Positions 23,501 to 35,500 of a stretch of 64,000 nucleotides of DNA are shown here, piece after piece. Both the position numbers and the translations under genes were made by a program. The DNA comes from Emydura subglobosa (lineage: Eukaryota; Chordata; Testudines; Chelidae), in assembly GCA_007922225.1 (NCBI GenBank), contig ML679961.1, positions 9,831,776-9,895,775 on the forward strand, written 5' to 3'. Position 1 is the stretch's first letter, and every line of letters starts with the position of its first letter. Below the pieces are notes generated by a model. It had not been told where the DNA came from. It did no database searches and saw only the letters and a list, made by a program, of their open reading frames with translations.

Positions 23501-26500
23501 TGTAATTTAATCTAGGAATGAATCAGTTATTTTACACTGCAGTTGCTGTGCTATTCTTGAAAACTTCCATTTCTCTTGTTCAGAATCATGCTGCTTGATG
23601 AATTCAGTAACCTTGCTATTTGCACATCACTCTTACTTACAAAATCATACAAATTGCCCTTTAAATTGGGAACGAAGTGCAAATTGCTGTCACAACCTCA
23701 AGTCACGCTACTTAATTCATGTGCTGGTTTTTGTTTTCTTTAGTCCGTTTGCTGTGGTTGGTGACTTTATATAATTCTACTTTGTGCACAAACAGTGGTA
23801 GGTATTCTGATAGAACTGTATTCCAAAGAGTCAACTGGCAGGCTTCATTGTCAGAGTCTATTCTAAATATAAGGCATGTTATCTTTACTCAATACTTGAC
23901 TCTTTGCTGTTTAATTTCAGTTTGAAACATCCTAATGCATGTGAATGTGCCTACATACATTTATTATTTTGAAGTAAAGTAAGTGAATACATATTCACAA
24001 CTGACAATCTCACTGTCATTTAATTATAGAAAATGCTGAAGTAAAGTTTAAGGACTTTCTCTTGGCTATGAAGAGCATGATCTTCACTGAAGATGAGGCC
24101 CTTTGTGTGGTTGAGCTGCTAAAGGAGAAATCCAGTGTGATACAGGACGCTTTGCAGAAGGTGAGCACCAGAAGAGCTAAGTAGCATTCCTATTTATTTT
24201 TAATACACAGGTGTTTGGAAGGGATGCTGTCAAGTTAGCTAGACCAAAAATTTGACATGCCTGAATAATGGCTCTGTCATTTAGGTTTTGCATTCATCTC
24301 CAGAGCTCCTCTTTTTTCAGTTTGTCAGTGCTGTGTTTGCATCGGACTTCACGGCTGAGGACATGAGGCTGATTTCCAAACTGTAGCCATTCTTTTTAGG
24401 TGAAAAATCTGAGAACTTGTCCCAAATTGAGGTGTCATTAGAGGAGGTTTTTGAACAAATTGATAAATTAAGCAGTAATAAGTCACCAGGACCAGATGGT
24501 ATTCACCCAAGAGTTTTGAAGGAATGCAAATGTGAAATTACAGAACTAGTAACTGTGGTATATAACCTTTCATTTAAATCAGCTTCTGTATCAGATTATT
24601 GGAGGATAGCTAATGTGACGCCAATTTTTTAAAAGGTTCCAGAGGCAATCCAAGCAATTACAGGCCGGTAAGCCTAACTTCAGTGCCAGGCAAATTACTA
24701 TATTTCAATCAAAGAACAGAATTATCAGACCCATAGATAAATATGATTTATTGGGGAAGAGTCAGCATGGTTTTTGTAAAAGGAAATTGTGCCTCACCAG
24801 TCTACTACAATTCTTTCAGGGGGTCAGCAAATGTGGACATGGGTGATCCAGTGATTGTAGTGTACTTAAATTTTCAGAAAGCTTTTGACAAAATCCCTTA
24901 CCAAAGACTCTTAAGCAAAGAAAGCAGTAATGGGATAAGAGGGAAGGTCCTGTCATTGATCAGTAACTGGTTAAAAGATGGCAAACAAAGGGTAAGAGTA
25001 AATGGCCAGTTTTCAGACTGGAGAGAGGTAAATAGTGGTGTCCCCCAGGAGTTTGTACTGGGACCAGTACTGTTCAACATATTCATAAATGATCTGGAAA
25101 AAGGGGAAACAGTGAGGTGGCAAGATTTGCAGATGATACAAAACTACTCAAGACAGTTAAGTCCAAAGCAGACTGTGAAGAGTCATCCAGTTTTGTGAGA
25201 TACCTTTGTGACTGGGCAACAAAATAGCAGATGAACTTCAATGTTCATAAATGCCAAGTAATGCACTTTAGAGAACATAATCCTAATTATACATATGAAA
25301 TGAGGGGGTGTAAATTAGCTGTTAGCACACAAGAAAGAGATCTTGGAGTCATTGGGGATAGTTCTCTGAAAACATCCACCCAATGTGCAGCGGCAGTCAA
25401 AAAAGCGAACAGAATGTTGGGAATCGTCAGGAAAGAGAGCTAATAGGACAGAAAGTATCATATTGCCTCTTCATAAATTCATGGAACACCCACATCTTGA
25501 ATACTGTGTGCAGATCTGGTTGCCCCATCTCAAAAAAAGATATTGGAATTGGAACAGGTACAGAAAAGAGCAACTAAAATGATTAGTTCCAGAAGGGTAG
25601 CCGTGTTAGTCTATATGCAGCAAAAACAACGAGAGTTCTGTGGCACTTTAAAGACTAACAAATTTAATTTTTGTAGGCATAAGCTTTCATGAGCCTCAGC
25701 TCACTTCCTCAGATGCAGAGGTAGAATGATACAGTAAATAGGAAACATAGATATACAAGTGCATAGAGAACAATGGGGGAGGTGGATGAAAGCCGGGTAC
25801 TTGAGGGCTAATGACAGTCATTGAGTAGGAGGTGAGATTCTCTGTTTCTATCTGTTTCCTATTTACTGTATCATTCTACCTCTGCATCTGAGGAAGTGAG
25901 CTGAGTCTCATGAAATCTTATGCCTACAAAAATTAAATTTGTTAGTCTTTAAAGTGCCACAGAACTCTTGTTGTTCTGTTTTTTTGTATCATATCCTTTT
26001 TAAATGATTAGGGGTATGGAGCAGCCTCCGTATGAGGAGATATTAATAAGACTGAGATTTTACAGCTTGGGAAGAGAAGACTAGGGGGGATATGATAGAG
26101 ATCTATAAAATCATGACTGGTATGGTGAAAGTAAATAAGGAAGTGTTGTTTACTCCTCATAACACAAAAACTAGGAGGTCACCAAATGAAATTAATAGGC
26201 AGGAGGTTTAAAACAAACAAACGCACAGTCAACCTGTGGAACTCCTTGCCAGAGGATGTTGTGAAGGCCAAGGCTATAACAGGGTTCAAAAAAGAACTAG
26301 GTAAATTCATGGAGGATAGGTCCATCAATGGCTATTAGCCAGGATAGGCAGGGATTGCTGTTTGCCAGAGGCTGGGAATGGGTGATGGGATGGATCACTT
26401 GATGATTACCCGTTCTATTCATTTTCTCTGAAGCACCTGGCATTGGTCACTGTCGGAAGACAGGATACTGGGCTAGATGGATCATTGATCTGATAGACAA

Positions 26501-29500
26501 GTTAATTGTTAGCCATCAGTGTATGCATACTAGCAATTGTACTAGGTACTGGTTTGGTAAGCTGTGTGTTGGCTTTGTGTGCATGTAAAAATGAATGTTG
26601 TTTGGTTTGGAGAAAAAAAAGTAATAAATTTCAGAAGGCAAGACCTATGAGATGGAGGCACTGCTAAAGTAAGTCCACTTTCTGGCCGTGTCCTTTTCTC
26701 GTGGGGATGGTCTAATATAGCTCCTTGTGTTATGGCAGGAGCTTAAACACAGTGGGTGAATTTGGGATGGTGGCGGGAAGAGGGACTGGACAAAAGGGAG
26801 AAAGAAATGAATGGAATGAAATGAATCCATTACATAATGGGGCCAGATTGTCTGCCTTATGTAAAGTGCAACACCACAGTCCCACAAAGCCCCACAGCAA
26901 TTTTACTGTAAGTCTTGAAGATAATTTGATAACTTGTCCTATGGGAAAAATCTAATGTACTATGTATGTAGCTAATTCTGGTGTTGAATATAGACAATGC
27001 ACTTCTACATCTTCAGTATATTCTAGAAACATAGGAATTGTCATATTAAATCAGACCAATGGTTCCTCTCAGCTAGTATCCTATGTCAATACTTGATGTC
27101 TCAAAGGAAGATGGAAACCCCCCCACAGGCATGTTATTGCATAACTCCCCATTCTTTGGCAAGTTTTTTCATTAAACCCACCAGTCAGTGCATAGTGTCT
27201 TGAAGGAATGATATCTCTTACACATTTTATCTTAGCTAGTCAGCGGTCTGATATTTATTCATCTGAATGTTTAAACTTCTCCAGTCCGACTAGGCTTTTT
27301 ACTTTCATAGCTTGCGTCAGTGGGTTCCACAGGCTAATTATGCAGTGTGAAAACTTTCCTTTTTGTAAGCCTTTAAATTTGTTGCCTTCTAATTTCTTAG
27401 GATGTCCCCTTATTTTAGATTTTGACATTTATTTCAGCTACCCTTATGTAATCCTTTTGAATCCTCGAAGTGGTCCTGATATTTTTTTTTACCTCTCATG
27501 GACCTTTTTCTATGTCTAACTTCACTTTGTCACCTAACCTGAACCATTACATTCCTACTATGTTCTTGCTGGGATGGGGTGACCAGAATAGAACACTACA
27601 GGGAAGGTGTCAGCACAAAAATCAACGTGTATAGTGGTGATACGTTTTCAGTAGTATTCTGTTTTGTTAATACAGCTTAGCATCTGGTTTGCCTGATGAA
27701 TGTCTATTTGTTGCTATGGATTTTTGAAGGGAGCCAGTCTTGGCTTCTATAACCCAATAAGTGTTAACTTTTGCAGGTGAAAATGTGGATATTACCCAAT
27801 CAATAGCACAGGCTGCAGAATGCAGGAAATGTTGTTATATGTCAGTTAATTTATCAAGTGGAAGAAAATACTTGCTTTGTATTATCGAGCTGCTACCAAA
27901 CAATTGACTGACTTGATCTCTAAGTATTCACGTACCTTCTGCCTTTTTCTCTGCACAAACACAAAATGAAGATAGTACCATTATGGAGAAGTTTCAGAGA
28001 AAACTGAATCTGGATCTCCAAGATATGTCACCAGTTATCAGACTTAATCTAGAAATTGCCACATAGTCTCACAAACATTTAGTAAGTCTACCAATGTCAC
28101 ATAGCTGAGTTCTAAAATGTCTATGTGGCAGAGGTCACAGGCATTTGTCAAATCTAGAATTTGCCCAATTCCTTCTCCTTCCATTCTGCTTTCATGTAGT
28201 TTTACAACAATGTCTAGAGCAAGTTTGAATAAGTTATATATTCGTCCTCTCCTAGGATCAACATGACTCAATCATGGTAGACTGCCGCAGAGTAATAAGC
28301 TGGCAAATAAAATATTTTTCCTGTCACTGCTAGTGTGTAGAGGGGGATCCCTGGCCAACATTTCCTCTGTTGCAGGGGTTCTCAAACTTTTTTCTTTCAG
28401 GCTGTGATGACCCTCCAAAAAAAGTGTCGACCCCCCACCATGACGTTCCACCCTTACTTCTGTGCTGCTGCTGGGGGCAGTGCTGCCTTCAGAGCACCCA
28501 GCCAGCAGCCATTGATCTCCAGCCACCTGGCTCTGAAGGGCTCTGGCTGTCAGCCATGCACTGGGCTGACTGTTGCAGCCACGTTCTGTGCGGAGGCTGA
28601 CAACTCGTGACCCCCCCCCCCCTTTCACATAATAACCTTGTGATCTCTTGAGGGGTCCCGACTTCCAGTTTGAGAACCACTGCTCTGTTGGGTAGTAAGA
28701 TGCTTTCGGAGACAAGCTTGTTGTGTTTGTAGCAGCACATAACTTTTTCTCTACTTCTATAGATGCTTCTCACCAGACAACCGCTTTATTAGCTGACCTC
28801 AAATGTGGAGAATAATCTCCTCCAGTGCAGCTATACCTGCTGTGCTATGTGATTTACAGGCATCTCCTGGTCTAATTAAATTTGTTAGAGGCCTTTTGAA
28901 GCAGACCCAGAACTCCTTTGCATGCATTACGTTGCTGGTAGCAGGCTTGACAAATCATTGCATGCTGGATTGTGCAGCAGTGGGCGTTCGCTGAAGAACA
29001 AAACCAATCCAATCATGATTACAGCAACTTTCAATATGTGCCACAATAGATCATACAATTTAGTACTTTCAGCATGTTTGATCTCTCTTAATATCCTTTC
29101 GTTGTAGGCGAGTAAGGGAGACTCAGCTGCAGCTGTACATCAGCTACAAGAAAAAGACAAAATGCTTGCTGCTCTGAAGGAAGAAGCTGCTGTTGCCAAG
29201 GATCAGTGCAAGCAGCTAACTCAGGTGAATATAGTGAAGGGAAAAGGTATGGAATTGAAAGGAAACTAACAAGGAACCTCATGGAATTTCAGTGAAGTCA
29301 GTAGTTTAATGAGATCAGTATGAAACAAAAGGAGACATTTTTCTCTTAAATGTATCAAGACCAAGTCTTTTTTTTCTTTTTCTTTTTTCCAAATGCCATT
29401 ATTACTGCATTTGTGTTGCTCTGGTTTCCAGGAGACTTTCAAGATAAACGCCAGTATTTCACTTAATGGAATATGATTTTTTTTTAAAGTAAGAGTTATG

Positions 29501-32500
29501 TGAACATAATGTGTTAAGCATAAGCATCCTCTTCATCAGTATAAAATAGGCTGCATATCAAATTCTGAATTCTAATATTAAAGATATTCATATGCCACAA
29601 TTTTCAGTTGGTCCATTTTCTGATATCCACATGTTCCTAGATCCAGTGATCAGTGAAACTGAGTGACTTTTTGTGGGGAAGCTTGCTTGTTTTAGCCTGC
29701 CAGGCTTACGTTCACTATATCCAATCGCTAACAGTTTAATTGTATAGGACACTGGTTTCATATAGCTACATTTCCTAAAACAGTCTCTAGACTTTCTTCA
29801 TTTGGTGAAGATTTCAGAAGAAGGCAAAACACAATGAAAATGAAGCGAATCCTGTACAATTAGTTATGTAGCTCTTTTAGTAGGCTGGAGTAGCACTTGG
29901 GATAGAGTGGAAGGGAAATGGAGTTAGAAGTAGGATGGCTTGAGATGATGGGTATGGACAAAGATTTTAGTGGGAAGGATTGATTTTAGGAATGTATAGG
30001 GAAAGTCAAGATATTGAAATTGGGAGTGTAGGCAGATGAGTGGGGGTGTGTGGGTAGTGGTATTAACAGTGCTAGCAAACGATTTGGAGAAGAGGAAATT
30101 GGCTGGTGGGAGTATTCATCATGAGTTATTGGAAAGGCACTTGTATGACTGAACAGAGGGTGTGGTGGAGAGAGATTTGGGAGTAGTTCATGGATAGCTG
30201 GAGGCTGAACCTCTGAGAATCAGTGAGGTGGAAGGGGGATTGCAGAATGAAAGGGAAGAACTACTGGTGGATACACAGAAAGAGCAGTAGGAATGGCAGA
30301 AAGAAAACTTGGAAGAGTGGAGTAATATATATTTGGCATATGCAATCTGTTTAAGCCAAGCCAAACATTCTGATGGACGGTGTTCAAGGCCGGAAGACCT
30401 CCAGGAAGTTGAGCCATTTTGCAGTGGTGTGTGTCCTGGCTTGTGGCTGTAATGAAGTGGAGTAGTGAAAGCACAAGGAGGACAGCGAAATCAGCAACAT
30501 AGAACAAGAGTAGTAAGTGGACAATGAGAGGAGAGCAGGATGTCCTTGAATTTGAGGACTGTGACCTTGTGAAGAAAAGTGACTTCCACCCCCTTTGCTT
30601 TGCTGAAATGGAAGGAGAATGAAGAGAGGGATGGGAAGTGAATGCAATAGAAATTGACTGTCTCCAAGCTCCCTAAGCTCGCGAAAGGAGATATGAAGTA
30701 GCTGGAGAGACCTTGAGGGCTTTACACAATGTGAGAGAAATACTGGGACAGTTCTGAAAGGCAGGAAAGGGGGGAAATATGGCCAAGGAGACAGAGAGAC
30801 TTGACCATGTGTTAAAAATAAGATATCTTAGTCTGAGACTGAGATAAAGGAGGGAAAGGGTGTTTAACCAGAGCAGCAATAACTCTTGCTCCGCAACTAG
30901 TGCATCTCTGAAGAAATTAGGAAAATGCTGGGAGGAGATGCAAGGGAATTTTAGAAGCGGAGAAGAGCTCCTGGGAGGATGTTTGGTAAGGGAGGTGATA
31001 GAGAGAGACTAAATTACTAGTGCAGAAAGCATTTGTGTTCTCGGACACTCTGGAGGGCAAGTGTAGAGGAAGCTAATTTTAAGGGGGTGCCACAGTTGGG
31101 AATTATTGGGTGTAGATGAACAAGAGAGAGGATGGAGTTTTGAGTACATGCTTTGAATTTAGTGGAAGGAAGGTGCTGAGAGAAGTTTGTCTGGATAAAT
31201 ACCCAGACTGTTGCTGGGCCACAACCGATGCACATACAATATTAAGTTTAAAGTGTTCCTTAAGATGTGGAAAACAGAGGTATGTTATTTCCAGGTTGGT
31301 AAAAATCTGTCTCACTGGGTATAGGGGATTCCCGCATTGGTGGGAGGTAAATAGTAAATCATCTAAGTGACAAAATATGTTTGTTTCTGAGTTAAGTCTA
31401 ATTTCAGCTTTTAAAATTTTTCTATAGTTGAAAACTGCATAAAGTTTTCAACACGTTACCCTTTTCTGACTTCCTTAGTAGGTAAGTGAAAGAAATGGCC
31501 AGTTCATGTCTCCATAGCTGCTTTTGAAAATTAAGCCCCTGCGACGTTTCATTAAAGCGGGCTGCTTGAGTCCCATTTTTCCAAAGTGATTTAGGGCTTT
31601 CAATGCGACTTACGCTCCTAAGTCACTGTCTTGAAAACTTCACTGTGGGAAAAACGGCATTGAGGGTAATAAATTTGCATGTCAAAAGAAAAAATTAGCT
31701 TTTATTTAAGTTATAAATGTTAATAGTCCTGAGTAAACTGTGCACGTTTTCTCTAACTGATCTAATAGAAGCTTGGCAGAAGGCTGCAGTCAACATTATT
31801 TCCTTCAGCATGCGCATAAATGTGCATGCTGCCAAGAAGCAGTCCTGCAAATTTGTCTGAGGTTTGGATTTCTGCACCATCTAATAAACAATTACACCAA
31901 ATAAAACTTACATTTCTATTGGAAAATCATAAATTCATCATTTTGGTTATCCTCTCTTGGCTAGGGAATTAATCAGTCTGGGTTTGCTGCTAGTCTGTCT
32001 AGAACCTTACAAGCAGCTTGGCTTAATTGCAGGATACTGAAGATGCTGCTGTTGCTGACCTCACAAGACATGCTATAGCTCATATTTTATGCAACGTTGT
32101 GAAGTGTTTGCACAGTAATGTGGGCCTCCAATAGTGACATTCTTAGTTTGTGTTTAACATAATGATCATCATGCCCTAAGTGTGCAATATTGGATTGCAC
32201 TTGACTTGTTACCTGAGATTTAAACCTATACTGTGTGATTTAATGCCAGCCGTTATGTACTGAATGACTCTGGATAGCGGGCGGACCTGAATGTTAGACT
32301 GAACTCCACTTTCGCTTCAGCCTGACAGTTCATCTGTAATGTACAACATATTTCATCTAAAATGCTCTACTGTACTTTTGCAGCAATCCTATAACGGAGT
32401 TCTCCTGGTTCATCAGACAAATTAAATTCTGCCCTTAATTATACCGTGAAATATCAATCTCATTGGAGGCACACAGAGGTGGTAACTGAGGGAAGAATTT

Positions 32501-35500
32501 GGCTTAATCTGTTAGAAATAGTATTCCAGTTTCTCTGAAGCAGCAAGAGACCATTTTTTTCATTGCCATGACCAATTTTACTTTAATTGTGAAATTACGT
32601 TGATGCTAAATCCTTATAAAATATCAGAAACATGTTGCTCGTCAGACCAAACACTTGAATTCTTCTGTGGGTAAAGAATATTGATAATGGCTGTAATCTG
32701 ATGTATAGTGAATATAATTAGTAATTTATCACCTTGTGATTTTTAGGAGGTTGAGGGAAGGAGGAAACTAACTTTTCCCCCCTGATTTCCTACCCAAGGA
32801 GCTTGTTGCAGAGAAGGAGAGAAGCAACTTGGTTACGACGAAGATGAGAGAACGAATCAACACGCTGGAAAAGGATCATGGTACTTTTCAGAGCAAGATC
32901 CATGTTAGCTACCAAGAAAACCAGGGGATGAAGATGAAGGTAAAGCTTTATGAAAGCCATTTTGGGTTCTTGAATTGAGCACAAATAGATAATGATGGGA
33001 AATGACTGTTTTAGGAAAAGGTGCAACACTTGATTGTGTTTCCTTATGAATAAACTGCAGATGCTACTCAATCTCTAGTGATTTGAGGTGAGGAATCTAG
33101 GATTAATTCTTTATCTAGGTGAAGGCAGCAAGCTGCTGAAGATGGCTTTTGTTTCCAGGAGACAGGTCTTGTCATGTAAAATAACATACTACCTTTCATT
33201 CATTCATTTCCCTTATCTGAAAATGACCAGTAACAAGGAGCATGTCTTCTGACTGGAGCAAAGGTTTGGGATCTGGTGACTACCGTTCTAGTCCAGGCTT
33301 AGCCATTGACTCTGTAACTTAACCACCCTGTGCCTCCTTTATCTGTACAATGGACATGACATCTCCATTTCTTCGTAAAGTGGATTGTGATCTTATGTTC
33401 TGTAATTGAAAAGTACGATTCTTGAGGTGCAAAATATAGTTAAATCATCTAGCTTCAGAAAGATGGCCCTCATAGCCCTACACGTGTACCAGCTCTATTA
33501 ACCACTTATCTGTTGAAAGACGTGCTGGATGGATGCAATGTATCCTTAAAAGTGAATACATACATGTAGGGAGGTTGTAAAATACACTCTGCATAGCAAA
33601 GCACTTTACTGAAAATCATGAAGGACACTAAGAATATAAGAATGGTCTGACCCAGTGTGGCCAATGGTCCATCTAGTCCAGTATCCTGTCTTCTGACACT
33701 GGCCTGTACCAGGTGTTTAAAAGGGAATGAACAGAACAGCAATTTATGGAGTGATCCATCCCCGGTTGTCCAGTTTCAGTTTCTAGCAGTCAGATGTAGG
33801 GACACCTAGAGCATGGGTTGCATCCCTGACTATCTTGGCTAGTAGCCATTGATGAACCTATGCTCCACTCTGCCATAAGATTGTCCTATGAGCTGTCTAG
33901 ACCAGTGGTTTCAACCTTTTTTTCATTTGCGGACCCTTAAACATTTTCGACTGGAGGTGCAGACTCCTTTGGAAATTTTCGATATAGTCCGCGAACCACC
34001 AGAGATCCACAGGTTGAAAACCTGATCTAGACCCTGGTTATGCTATCCTTCATTCACATTATTACAGTGTGATCTAAGAGAAGCTTTAGCTTCATCAAAA
34101 TCAAAGGCGAACGTCCATCTACAGTAAGTCTAAGCTTTGTAGAAGACGTACGGCTGTATTTCTACCAACTGATTGATTTAAAAACTCAGATCTAAGCATC
34201 CTTTTTTTTCCCCTGTGTAACTGTAGCAATATTGAAGGTAATGTGTACACTTTTAAATCAAGTGATCCATTTCCATACATCCGAGGGCGCCCTGTCGGAG
34301 TTACTAAAGCAAAGTAGGCTCTCCAGAGCAGGGACCGTTGCTAGCTATGTACAGCACATTGCATAATGAGGTCATGATCCAGGCTGGGTTCTACTGTAAT
34401 AGAAATCTCCTTAGCTCTTGGCATTCTGGTTCTACTCCCCCTGCTGGTATACTATGGGAATTAGACTACAGGAAAGAGAATGCTGTTTGCTTGATGGTCT
34501 GATTACCTGAGCTCTCTGTTGCCTGTAGATTTTTGTGTGTCCTCTTTTTTTCCCAGGACTTCTGGGGTTGTATTGAGAGCAACTTGGAGTCCAGCTAAAT
34601 GTTGGCACTCCAGTAGCTTCTCCTATTTTCTGTCTCAGCCCAACAGCAAATGTTTGTCTGACAGCTTTTTTGTATACAAAATCCTTTCTGATGAATTAGT
34701 CATCTGATGATACTAGGTCCTGGAAGCAGTTTCAGCTGTCTCTAAACATTCTTGGCACCGGTAGAGGAGGAAAGAAATGTTTAAGCTGCATGTGTTGTGG
34801 GCCTTCAGGAAACTGGTAGCTTACTCTAGCCAGCCCTGCCTGTCATCTGGCATACAGAGTCTTCCTTCTGTGCTGAATCAAGATGCAGCCTGGTGGTGGA
34901 TCTCTGACTTGTGAGACAGCATGTGCTTCAGGGAAACATGTTCAGAGTGCGATAAAAGCACACAAATACCTGAAAAAGAGAGGAGAGTTCATGATCATCT
35001 TATCTTCAGTTAGAATCTCAGGAATAAAGACATGCCCCAAACCATTTTAAGGGCTGATTTTTTTTGCCCTTATAAATCATGACTTGTAGGCCATCTTCTC
35101 ATTGTGGCTTTAAACGTCTCTGCATGTTTTCAGTTTGATTTCAAACTTCCAACAGAAATAAATGGAAAAAACCCTAACCCTGAATCTACTTTAAAAATGT
35201 CTAGTGGAGTTTACTGAACTAAATCTCGTAATCAGGAATGCTCAGTGATCTACCACTAGATTTGTATGCTGCATAAGAAAACTGGCACATGCGCACACAA
35301 GTGGGAACACTGGTATGTAAGGCAAATGTGTCCTTAATTCACCTCCATGGGACTAAAACACCAATAGGCTTTTGATTGGGTGTGGACTGTAAAATCTAAG
35401 AGCCTTCCAAATTAATTTTCTTGATCTGAGACTACTGTAAATTTCTATTACAGTATAGTAACAGTGTCTATTACACAGCTATTGACTTGTATTCCTCAGA

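Noticed and set aside
28272..28715. Minus-strand open frame of 147 codons
   Set aside because: It overlaps the hAT-like MITE at 28373-28682 almost completely, so it reflects that element's composition.
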